A DNA stretch of 64,000 nt from Candidatus Aminicenantota bacterium. Lineage in GTDB: Bacteria; Acidobacteriota; Aminicenantia; UBA2199. Position 1 is the first letter of the stretch. Each line of letters begins with the position of its first letter. The notes under the pieces were generated by a model that worked only from the letters and a program-made list of their open reading frames with translations, made no database searches and was not told the origin of the DNA. Below, piece by piece: positions 17,397 to 24,827 of this stretch. A program made the position numbers and the translations under genes. Where the stretch lies: the NCBI GenBank assembly GCA_026393835.1, contig JAPKZK010000118.1, positions 37,293 to 101,292 of the forward strand, written 5' to 3'.

Positions 17397-19001
17397 ATGA
17401 GTTTCAATATTCTTTACGTGGAAGACGATAATTCTCATTGGAACAAATTATACAACAAAATTAATGAGTCCAATAAAAATTCACCCCCTGAAAAGATTAA
17501 CTTAACATGGGCAAAAGATCTTAAAGAATTAAAAGCTGCATTAAGCTGTAAGATCGATATTGTTCTTGCAGATATGTATTTATTGCCACCCCCAGATGAG
17601 AATAAAGATTGTTTGACAGATATAATCGATATTGTTAATGAATGGTGTGAAAAAGAAGATGGGGGACGCCCTATCCCGGTTATCGCCTATACAAGAGGTG
17701 GGGCCTATGCATTTAAGGTCCAAAAAAAAGTTCTATATGATATCTGGGACAAAAACACAACATCCGTGGAATATGTCACCTGGCGTCTTTTCAATTTATC
17801 GAAAGAAATAACCCGAAATCGGCCCGATGCACTCATCCAGACAAAAATCCGAACTGAGATCGCTCCATTAAATGCTGTCGGTTGGCACAATCATGTTATT
17901 GACATGATTAAACGGTATGATAAAGGCTGGACGGAAGCGGATCAAATCGAGAGAGCGGGAAAGGCCATTGATAACATTGCGCAGAGATTGAATGTCTGGG
18001 AAACAATCCAGCCTATGTGGAATGTGGTTAAAAAAGGCGAATTTTTATGGAGAGCGGTTTCAACATATGCAAGGGGTCATGCCCGTCATGCCATCAATGT
18101 ATTCTGGGTTGGGTATTATTTGCTTCACCAGGAACCGTTGCGGACTTTTTTTATAGAGAAATGGGAAGATCTGATTGCTGAACGATCAAAAATGAGTGCT
18201 GTAAAGAGGGAAGACGTCTTAGAATCCATACATAATGTTTGGTTCTATACCGGCCTTTTCCACGATATGGCCCTCTGCCTTGAAAAATTTACAGAAATCA
18301 GTGAATTTCAACGGGATTTATATTCTTCTTTTAAGGAAATTGAATTAAATATTCAAGATATACCGGATGATATATTAACCAATGGGTTTCAAGATCGTGC
18401 CAGGAAATTATTAAACGAATTCAACGATCCCTTGGCGACTCAATTGAAAGACGCCTGGGAAAAAAAACTAAAGGATAAGAAGGCAGACCACGGTATGTTG
18501 GCGGCGCTAAAACTCAATCAAAAGATAACCGATGAAAAACAAAATTGCTTCGCTCGCGAGGCGGCCCGCGCTATCGCTATACATAACCTTATCGGTAAGT
18601 TAGACAAAGATAAAATAGCTAATTTAACCTGGGAAATGGAACCTTTTGCTTGCCTTTTATTATTGTGTGATCAGCTTCAAACATGGGATCGAGGGCGTGG
18701 AGATCGGAAATTAAGCGATAATGACGGACCCGAACGAGCGGAATTATCGGAACTAGAAATTGGGACGAAAGATAATCAACCTTATATTAAAATATCTATC
18801 GATTATATTGCACCTTCTCATTTAAAGCACGCGCAGGAGATATATGGGCAAGTTAAGGATGATTTGGACTTTATTCTCAGGGATAATCCCGGAAGAGCTA
18901 TCAATCGGATATGTGGTGATTGGCCGTTTTCCCTTGAAGTTAAATTCTCTTTGAGTAAAGACCCGCTAAATGCTTCTATTGATATTCCCATGAAAAAATG
19001 A
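17397..19001 (+). CDS. Receiver-HD domain protein
   Basis: The 534-residue partner of the giant kinase-like protein. The N-terminal 1-140 is a CheY-like receiver: acidic pair in LYVEDDN, phospho-acceptor D59 in IVLADMYLLPP, Thr in VIAYTRGG and Lys in DIWDKNT. The C-terminal region has the layout of an HD metal-dependent phosphohydrolase: RGHARHAINVFW (H228/H231), LFHDMA (H289-D290), ADHGMLAAL (H365), AIAIHN (H396) and LLLCDQLQTW (D425). Such proteins often hydrolyse nucleotides or cyclic dinucleotides. The substrate here is unknown. It begins at the stop of the upstream gene, so co-translation is likely. Receiver plus HATPase suggests a phosphorelay, although no dimerisation/phospho-His helix is clear. 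Confidence 0.7.
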   Translation: MSFNILYVEDDNSHWNKLYNKINESNKNSPPEKINLTWAKDLKELKAALSCKIDIVLADMYLLPPPDENKDCLTDIIDIVNEWCEKEDGGRPIPVIAYTRGGAYAFKVQKKVLYDIWDKNTTSVEYVTWRLFNLSKEITRNRPDALIQTKIRTEIAPLNAVGWHNHVIDMIKRYDKGWTEADQIERAGKAIDNIAQRLNVWETIQPMWNVVKKGEFLWRAVSTYARGHARHAINVFWVGYYLLHQEPLRTFFIEKWEDLIAERSKMSAVKREDVLESIHNVWFYTGLFHDMALCLEKFTEISEFQRDLYSSFKEIELNIQDIPDDILTNGFQDRARKLLNEFNDPLATQLKDAWEKKLKDKKADHGMLAALKLNQKITDEKQNCFAREAARAIAIHNLIGKLDKDKIANLTWEMEPFACLLLLCDQLQTWDRGRGDRKLSDNDGPERAELSELEIGTKDNQPYIKISIDYIAPSHLKHAQEIYGQVKDDLDFILRDNPGRAINRICGDWPFSLEVKFSLSKDPLNASIDIPMKK

Positions 19002-19116
19002 GTTTCCTTCAAAGAGTTGGTAGGCAGGGAAAATACTGTCAAAAAAATCCTCGGAAAGGAAAAATGAACAGGTGGAAAATAAAGGAGGCGCCGAGCAAAG
19101 AAAATACCCTTCTTAC

Positions 19117-19794
19117 CTACCTCTTAAATGCGGCCATTTTTCCCCTCATTTCTTCCAGGCACTGGCTCAGTTCACTTTTACCGATAAGACTTTCCTTTTC
19201 TAACCATATTAAAAACCGCTCAGGTGGAATGGTTGCGACTTTGATGAAAAACCGATCTGCATACAACCTTAATCCGAAGCGTATTTTATAGGACCCTGCA
19301 TGATCATGAATCGTTTTTATATGACCATTTTTTGCGTAATCATTTTTTTCTGGGTTATAAACCAGGGTATACGTCTTTTTCAGACTTATAATCTCCGAAA
19401 AATCGACTTTACTTTTCTTTTCGGCCAGGAGATGAAGTACAATAAACGCACCCTCGATGGATTTAAGTTTAATATCCCATTTAACATACTGGCATTCATC
19501 ATCCAAACACCTGACTTCACATTTCTTTTTTATTCCTTCAATCCTTCCGTTCTTGAATTCCACGAAAATCAATTCATCATCCTTCACAATAATCATATCG
19601 GGCGATTTGAGTTGATCGCCGCCGTCGAATAAGCGCTCGCAGATTTTATCATATTTGTAAAACCTTGCAGAACTGGGGATCATCGATTGATTATTGGCTT
19701 CATCCTTACTGATTTCACTCAATTCTGTCAGGCAACCCGGACAATGCGCGTATTCTTTTTCAATTATCTCTTTAATATCCGCGGCAGTAATCAT
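19117..19794 (-). CDS. Putative PD-(D/E)xK nuclease, partner of the ATPase
   Basis: A 225-residue protein of unrecognised family. The segment SPDMIIVKDDELIFVEFKNG (residues 64-83) fits the PD-(D/E)xK nuclease core: D66 at the end of one strand, then E79 and K81 in the next (VEFK). An N-terminal CPGC (C18/C21) and the Cys in KKCEVRCLDDEC (about 91-100) could bind zinc. Its ATG overlaps the stop of the upstream ATPase by four bases (ATGA), so the two are coupled. The ATPase-nuclease pairing resembles several two-gene anti-phage systems, but I cannot name a match. The nuclease call is tentative. Confidence 0.5.
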   Translation of the reverse strand: MITAADIKEIIEKEYAHCPGCLTELSEISKDEANNQSMIPSSARFYKYDKICERLFDGGDQLKSPDMIIVKDDELIFVEFKNGRIEGIKKKCEVRCLDDECQYVKWDIKLKSIEGAFIVLHLLAEKKSKVDFSEIISLKKTYTLVYNPEKNDYAKNGHIKTIHDHAGSYKIRFGLRLYADRFFIKVATIPPERFLIWLEKESLIGKSELSQCLEEMRGKMAAFKR

Positions 19795-21116
19795 TTCCTA
19801 TCTCTCAATTGCTCCAATTCGAGTTTTTCGAAAGGTTCAGCCAGGACTTCAAAAATCGGGGAAAGATCATGCGTTACATCGATAATACGGGATGTGAAGG
19901 GAGGTTTCACCGCCTTGCCGAAATAGAATGCCCGCTTGTATTTCATGGATTTGTGATCGGAATACTGCATAAGCGCTTCGATAAAATAGGGGCTGTGAGA
20001 AGTCAAAAGGATGTGATTCCCGGCCTCCACCAATTTTACGATTAGCTCGGCCAATTGTACCTGCCATTTGGGGTGAAGATGGGTTTCAGGTTCATCCAGG
20101 ACCAGGAGGCTATTATTCAAAAACCCGCATTGATAGAGAATTTTCAGTGAACCAAGATATTTGATACCCGGGGAGATGGAAACGCCGCCGAATTTTTCAT
20201 CTCCCTTTTTAAATACAAAATCATAAAGGTTGGGATCATAATAAAATTCGCCGTGAATCATACGATCGAGATCATCTGCAATAGGAGAATGCTGCGCCCT
20301 GACGGGTTGTTTTGTCAATTTCAATATCATATCTCTCATATATTCAGGAGCATATGGCTGGTTCAACATACGAGTCTTCTGTCTCACATCCACATCCATA
20401 TCGAATTCCGTCTTTGCGGAACGAATATTATCGGCCAGGTTCAGCAGCACCGGGGATTCGATAAATGTCGCATCCTTGAAATAAAGAGGTTCTTTCAGCT
20501 CCAGCTTTACGGATTTGTGTTCCCCGGAGATTTGAAATAATGAAAGCTCACCTTCTTTTCCTTCGATGAAGAAATCGCTGTCCTTATTTGAAAACCGGTT
20601 GGCAATTTCGCCGTTAAGCGCCGATTGGATATATTTAGAAAAAGTAATCTTCAAGACCTCCTCTTTTGAAGGTTTATTGGTAATAAGATCGCTGATTTTA
20701 ACGGAGATATCGCTCAAATCCACATCCAAACGGGCAATTTTCTGTAAACTACCGCTGAATTGAGCAATCGATTCGGAGAAATGTTTGGAAATTACTTCTT
20801 TGGTATGGTCTTTAAGAGACCATGCGAATGCTTCTGTTTTCAATTCATCGAAGAATTTTTTTCCCATTTCCAGGATAGAAGGATTACTGGAGCTTTCCCT
20901 GAATTTAAAAAAGGAATATTCGATGAACCGTTCGATGTCCAGGACCTGGTAATCTCTCATATCATCTTCAAAGCGATTAAAGGTTTTGACGATAGAGAAA
21001 AGAGTTTTGCCGATGGTGCTTTTACCGGTGTCATTCTCGCCGGCGATTACAGTCAGGCCATCCAGGCGAATATCAGCCTCTTCGACCATCCCGATATTTT
21101 TAAATACAACCCGCAT
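19791..21116 (-). CDS. AAA/ABC-type ATPase (OLD/AAA_15-like)
   Basis: A 441-residue ABC-fold ATPase with RecF/OLD-like layout. Motifs are Walker A AGENDTGKST (25-34), a middle helical region (about 45-280), a signature-like GGVSISPGIKYLGSL (310-324), Walker B LLVLDEPETHLHPKW (337-351), and a switch His in LLTSHSPYF (H374). No TOPRIM nuclease domain follows, unlike full OLD proteins. The downstream overlapping gene may supply the nuclease. ATPases with this DEPETHLHP signature occur in Gabija, PARIS, Septu and abortive-infection systems. It is convergent with the receiver-HD gene. Function in defence is inferred from context. Confidence 0.75.
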   Translation of the reverse strand: MRVVFKNIGMVEEADIRLDGLTVIAGENDTGKSTIGKTLFSIVKTFNRFEDDMRDYQVLDIERFIEYSFFKFRESSSNPSILEMGKKFFDELKTEAFAWSLKDHTKEVISKHFSESIAQFSGSLQKIARLDVDLSDISVKISDLITNKPSKEEVLKITFSKYIQSALNGEIANRFSNKDSDFFIEGKEGELSLFQISGEHKSVKLELKEPLYFKDATFIESPVLLNLADNIRSAKTEFDMDVDVRQKTRMLNQPYAPEYMRDMILKLTKQPVRAQHSPIADDLDRMIHGEFYYDPNLYDFVFKKGDEKFGGVSISPGIKYLGSLKILYQCGFLNNSLLVLDEPETHLHPKWQVQLAELIVKLVEAGNHILLTSHSPYFIEALMQYSDHKSMKYKRAFYFGKAVKPPFTSRIIDVTHDLSPIFEVLAEPFEKLELEQLRDRK

Positions 21117-21261
21117 ATATACCTCGCTTGTATACTATATTCATTATGTAACAGGTAAATCTTATGAGAAAATGCAGGAAAAGTCAACATGAAACTTTTT
21201 TGGCGGATAATTTGCGAAATTCAATACGGAAGGGCACGGAGGATCCCTGACCCCTATTTTT

Positions 21262-21315
21262 CTTATAATAAACCTCTTGGTGTTTCTTTGTGCCTTCGTG
21301 CCTTTGTGGCTATTT
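21262..21315. repeat. Dispersed repeat, truncated second copy
   Basis: This shares the lead-in TTATAATAAACC and the following right arm (CTTGGTGTTTCTTTGTGCC) with the element at 11955-12034, but the left arm is missing. It lies in the 210-base gap upstream of the ATPase gene and overlaps the trmJ-proximal side. Nothing else is evident in this gap. Confidence 0.75.
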
Positions 21316-21326
21316 CATCAAAATAA

Positions 21327-22121
21327 TTACTCGTTTTCCATATCCCCTGGGAGGTAAGGGTCGTCCGGTTCGCCTTCAAAATCTTCCCGTTGATGATTCT
21401 GAATGAACCAGCGCACTTGTTTGCAAAAACGGTCGAAAACGGCAATGTCGGCGTTAGTCCAGTTAGTCCTGTTTAAAGCCCTCTTTAATGAGCGGTGAAA
21501 AAGACCCTTTTCCGGCTCCCTGATGAGGATCCCTTTCATCAATCGCCAGATATTATCGTAAAGTCTTTCATAGCTTGTTTTTTCGGCCCGTTTCGGCAAC
21601 ACCGGCAGCGGGGGGGCGTCTAATTTCCGGTAGATTTCGTAAAGTATTAGCAGTACGGCCTGGGAGAGGTTGAGGGAAGGGTAACTGACCGCCGTGGGGA
21701 CAGTGATGCAGTAGTTTGCGGCCTGGCTCTCGTCGATGGTAACGCCCGAATCTTCCCTGCCGAATACCACGGCGATTTTCTCGTTTATGCTATGCTCCAT
21801 AATGATTTCGCCGGCTTTTTCCGGGTAAATGATATCTTTTTTCCATTTGCCCTTTTTTGATGTGGCCACGAAAACCAGGGACATTTCCGAAAGCGCCTGG
21901 TCAAGAGTTTCGAATTCTTCGCTGGATGCGATGATTTCCTGGGCGCGGTAGCCCATTTTTTTTTGTTCGATAACGTCGCGGTATTCGATGGGGCTCACCA
22001 GCCGTAGGTGGGTGATACCCATGTTTTTCATAGCCCGTACAGTGGAGCCGATATTGCCGGGATTTTTCGGTTCCACCAGCACGACGTATATGTTGTCCAG
22101 GTATTTCGATTTTTTGGCCAT
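21327..22121 (-). CDS. trmJ: tRNA (cytidine/uridine-2'-O-)-methyltransferase TrmJ-like
   Basis: A SPOUT-class methyltransferase that would methylate the 2'-O of tRNA wobble-region nucleotide 32. The 264-residue product has the three SPOUT motifs: VLVEPKNPGNIGSTVRAMKN (14-33), FGREDSGVTIDE (about 140-151) and PSLNLSQAVLLILYE (about 168-182), the last forming the trefoil knot. The extended C-terminus is typical of TrmJ rather than TrmL. The ribosome site is weak. The nearest neighbours are unrelated. The alternative is another TrmH-family member; the methyltransferase fold is certain, the exact position less so. Confidence 0.85.
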   Translation of the reverse strand: MAKKSKYLDNIYVVLVEPKNPGNIGSTVRAMKNMGITHLRLVSPIEYRDVIEQKKMGYRAQEIIASSEEFETLDQALSEMSLVFVATSKKGKWKKDIIYPEKAGEIIMEHSINEKIAVVFGREDSGVTIDESQAANYCITVPTAVSYPSLNLSQAVLLILYEIYRKLDAPPLPVLPKRAEKTSYERLYDNIWRLMKGILIREPEKGLFHRSLKRALNRTNWTNADIAVFDRFCKQVRWFIQNHQREDFEGEPDDPYLPGDMENE

Positions 22122-22208
22122 TGTGTTTCCATACTATATATTATTATTAAGAGTAGAGATTATAGTATAAAAAGAGGTAGATTACAAATGGCCACGAAGA
22201 AAAAATAA

Positions 22209-22235
22209 CCCACGAATGACACCAATTAACACGAA
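22209..22235. repeat. 27-bp dispersed repeat (CCCACGAA...AATTAACACGAA), copy 1
   Basis: A 27-base word starts CCCACGAATGACACC and ends AATTAACACGAA in the gap before ggt. A second copy of the same length and same ends is at 29857-29883. Similar words are common in environmental genomes, from memory. Confidence 0.65.
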
Positions 22236-22313
22236 AAAAGAAACAGGAGTAGGGGTATGGATTTATGAAAGAAAAACGTTTACAATATAAGTCGCTATTT
22301 CAAGGAGTAAAAT

Positions 22314-24011
22314 ATGGACAAATTTTGGATTTCGATTCTTTTATTGTTGGGTTTCGCTTTTTCAATGTTTGCGGCCGACCGAGTCACCGGCAAGATGTTT
22401 GCCACCCGGTCGGAAGTCATCGGGACCCACGGCATGGTGGCCGCCAGTCAACCCCTGGCCACCCAGGTGGGCGTCGATATCTTAAAAAAAGGCGGCAGCG
22501 CAGTGGATGCTGCTATTGCCGTTAATGCGGCGCTGGGTTTGATGGAACCCACCAGTTGCGGCATCGGCGGCGATCTTTTTGCTATCGTATGGGACAACAA
22601 GAACCAAAAGCTCTACGGCCTTAACGCCAGCGGTCCCGCACCCCTGGCGCTTAACCTGGAATATTTCAAAAAGCAAGGCTTGAAACGAATTCCCTACCAC
22701 GGCCCCCTGCCCTGGACCGTGCCCGGATGCGTGGACGGCTGGTTCGAACTTCATAAAAAATTCGGCAAACTGGACATGAAAACCATCCTCCAACCGGCCG
22801 CCGATTACGCCGAAAACGGGTTCCCGCTCTCGGAATTGATCTCCCATTATTGGCAGCGCTCCGTCATGCTTTTCAAAGATTATGAAAATTTCCAAAAACT
22901 CTACGCCCCCGGCGGAAAATTACTTCAAAAAGGCGATATCTTCAAAAACCCGGAACTGGCAAAAACGCTCCGGCTCATCGCCGCCAAGGGCAGGGATGCT
23001 TATTACAAAGGAGAAATCGCCAGGGCCCTGGCGGCTTATTCCCAAAAGGTGGGCGGCTTTTTTCAAATGAAAGATTTCGAGGATTTTCATGCCGAATGGG
23101 TGGAACCGCTGGGCGTTAATTACAAAGGGTACGCCGTATGGGAACTGCCGCCCAACGGCCAGGGCATCGCGGTTTTGCAAATGCTCAATATGTTAAAATC
23201 TTTCGACTTCAAATCCATGGGCCATAATTCGGCGGAATATTTACATACCCTGGTGGAGATTAAGAAAATCGTTTATGAAGACCGGGCGCGGTTTTACGCC
23301 GACCCCAGGTTCGCCAGGGTCTCCATTAAAAGACTGCTGTCCGACGAATACGCCGCGGAACGACTGAAATTCTTTAATCCCGCCCGGGCCAACCGTAACA
23401 TCCCGGCCGGCGACGGCATCCTTGAAAAAGGCGATACCATCTATTTGACCGTGGTGGATAAAGATTTCAATGCCGTATCCTTGATCCAGAGCAATTATTC
23501 CGGGTTCGGTTCCGGCATGGTTCCGGATGGCCTTGGTTTCTGTATCCAGGACCGGGGCCAGTTGTTCAGTCTCGAAGAAGGACATCCCAATGTTATCGAA
23601 CCCGGCAAGCGGCCTTTTCATACCATCATTCCCGCCATGGTGACAAAGGGCGGCAAGCCGGTGTTTACTTTCGGCGTGATGGGCGGCGACATGCAGCCAC
23701 AGGGGCATATCCAGGTATTGCTGAACATCATCGACTTCGGCATGAATATCCAGGAAGCCGGGGACGCAGCCCGGTTCTATCATACCGGGTCATCCGAACC
23801 CGATTACGGCACCATGACCGACGGCGGCGAGCTTCACCTGGAAAGCGGCGTTGTCCCGGAAGTGGTGCGGACCTTGATGGGCAAAGGGCACCAAATCGTG
23901 GGCGACCGCGGCGGGTACGGCGGGTACCAGGGCATCTGGATCGATCATGAAAGAGGGGTCTTGATCGGCGCTTCCGAGTCCCGCAAAGACGGCTGCGCTG
24001 TCGGTTATTGA
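22314..24011 (+). CDS. ggt: Gamma-glutamyltransferase (exported)
   Basis: An Ntn-hydrolase that cleaves gamma-glutamyl bonds such as in glutathione, normally after self-processing in the periplasm. The 565-residue product has an N-terminal signal peptide (hydrophobic ISILLLLGFAFSMFA, about 5-20). The family landmarks are HGMVAASQPLATQVGVDILKKGG, SCGIGGDLF and GPLPWTVPGCVDGW. The auto-processing Thr is in the segment GDTIYLTVVDKDFNAVSLIQ (classical form DTTHxSVVD), so the second Thr is replaced by Ile and His by Tyr. The C-terminal GGxMQPQGHIQVLLNI and GAxESRKDGCAVGY are intact. The ribosome site AAGGAG is six bases before ATG. It could prefer other acyl substrates given the altered site. Confidence 0.9.
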   Translation: MDKFWISILLLLGFAFSMFAADRVTGKMFATRSEVIGTHGMVAASQPLATQVGVDILKKGGSAVDAAIAVNAALGLMEPTSCGIGGDLFAIVWDNKNQKLYGLNASGPAPLALNLEYFKKQGLKRIPYHGPLPWTVPGCVDGWFELHKKFGKLDMKTILQPAADYAENGFPLSELISHYWQRSVMLFKDYENFQKLYAPGGKLLQKGDIFKNPELAKTLRLIAAKGRDAYYKGEIARALAAYSQKVGGFFQMKDFEDFHAEWVEPLGVNYKGYAVWELPPNGQGIAVLQMLNMLKSFDFKSMGHNSAEYLHTLVEIKKIVYEDRARFYADPRFARVSIKRLLSDEYAAERLKFFNPARANRNIPAGDGILEKGDTIYLTVVDKDFNAVSLIQSNYSGFGSGMVPDGLGFCIQDRGQLFSLEEGHPNVIEPGKRPFHTIIPAMVTKGGKPVFTFGVMGGDMQPQGHIQVLLNIIDFGMNIQEAGDAARFYHTGSSEPDYGTMTDGGELHLESGVVPEVVRTLMGKGHQIVGDRGGYGGYQGIWIDHERGVLIGASESRKDGCAVGY

Positions 24012-24019
24012 AGTAAATC

Positions 24020-24072
24020 GGGGGGCTCTTTTCGAGAAAATCGCCCCCCGTACCCCCTACAAAAGCTTTTGA
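24020..24072. repeat. GC-rich palindromic element, intergenic copy 2
   Basis: GGGGGGCTCTTTTCGAGAAAA is followed by the complementary CCCCCC block (24020-24049), then TACCCCCTACAAAAGCTTTTG. The organisation (G-run, T-run, A-run, C-run, ACCCCC, AAAAGCTTTTG) matches the copies at 36676, 51441 and 58242. It lies just after the ggt stop and might also act as a terminator. Confidence 0.75.
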
Positions 24073-24093
24073 TTATTAATAAAAAATTTTTGA

Positions 24094-24115
24094 CCCACTT
24101 TTTATAAAAAGTGGG
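24094..24115. terminator. Perfect 22-bp palindrome
   Basis: CCCACTTTTTATAAAAAGTGGG is a perfect palindrome with 11-base arms, between ggt and the DUF4388 gene. It could act as a bidirectional terminator hairpin. It has no T-run outside the stem, so the call is uncertain. Confidence 0.4.
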
Positions 24116-24165
24116 CCGCCGGAGGCATTTCAAATCTTAAAATAATGAATTTTAAAGAAAAAATC

Positions 24166-24194
24166 TTGACAAATGCTGTCAAATTCTTTACTAT
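24166..24194 (+). promoter_or_regulatory. Promoter of the DUF4388 gene
   Basis: TTGACA (24166-24171) and TACTAT (24189-24194) are 17 bases apart. An overlapping TATAAT at 24194-24199 would give a 22-base spacer, which is too long. TTGACA also forms a short inverted repeat with TGTCAA (24177-24182). Confidence 0.5.
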
Positions 24195-24234
24195 ATAATC
24201 CTGAGTTTCTTTTGCAAAGGTAAATCGGAGCGTC

Positions 24235-24777
24235 ATGAGTTTAAAAGGATCGTTAGAGTCGATAAATTTAGCCGATATCATGCAATTGGTATCGAATTCC
24301 AGGCAAAGCGGGCGATTCGAGCTTACCAAGGAAGACGGCAATAAAGGCTTCATCATCATCAAAAAAGGCGAAATCATCCATGCGGAAGTCGATAACTTCA
24401 TCGGTGAAGACGCCGTCTTTACCCTGATCTCCTGGGGCCAGGGCGAATTTGCTTTTGTCGCGGGAGAGTTCGAGGCGGAAGCCACGATATCACGCTCCGT
24501 AACCTCTTTATTGATGGAAGCGGCCCGCCGCATCGACGAATGGAAACTGCTGCGAAAAAAGATCGGCTCCATCGACGCCATCCCCGAATTCAACGAAATC
24601 GATCGCAAAGAAAGACGAAAAATCTCACTCTCCACCCTTGAATGGCTGGTGATTTCCAAGATCGACGGCAAGCAAAGCATCGTGGAAATCTCCAATTCGG
24701 CGGGGATCAATATCTACGACACCTCCAGGATCATCTTCGGCATGATCACCTCCGGCCTTTTGAAACTTAAACAATAA
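24235..24777 (+). CDS. DUF4388 (PATAN-domain) regulatory protein
   Basis: The 180-residue protein begins SLKGSLESINLADIMQLVSN, the hallmark of DUF4388/PATAN domains found in signalling proteins of Acidobacteria, Deltaproteobacteria and others. The same domain continues with GRFELTK, FIIIKKGEIIHAEV and GEDAVFTLISWGQGEFAF (about 20-80). The C-terminal half (about 120-180) looks like a winged-helix-type domain with KIDGKQSIVEISN and YDTSRIIFGMITSGLLKL. It likely takes part in gliding, adhesion or transcriptional signalling, but the partner is not in the window. GGAG precedes ATG by four bases. Confidence 0.8.
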   Translation: MSLKGSLESINLADIMQLVSNSRQSGRFELTKEDGNKGFIIIKKGEIIHAEVDNFIGEDAVFTLISWGQGEFAFVAGEFEAEATISRSVTSLLMEAARRIDEWKLLRKKIGSIDAIPEFNEIDRKERRKISLSTLEWLVISKIDGKQSIVEISNSAGINIYDTSRIIFGMITSGLLKLKQ

Positions 24778-24791
24778 ACTTAAAAAAAACC

Positions 24792-24827
24792 TTGTCACCC
24801 TCGAATCATTCTGGTAAAATCTATAGA
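24792..24827 (+). promoter_or_regulatory. guaA promoter, apparently giving a leaderless mRNA
   Basis: TTGTCA (24792-24797) and TAAAAT (24815-24820) are 17 bases apart. The guaA ATG begins at 24827, seven bases after the last base of the -10 hexamer, where transcription would normally start. No ribosome site precedes the ATG. Confidence 0.6.

Noticed and set aside
22265..22525. 86-codon plus-strand frame overlapping the start of ggt
   Set aside because: Its C-terminal part is a frame-shifted reading of ggt, and ggt has the strong ribosome site.
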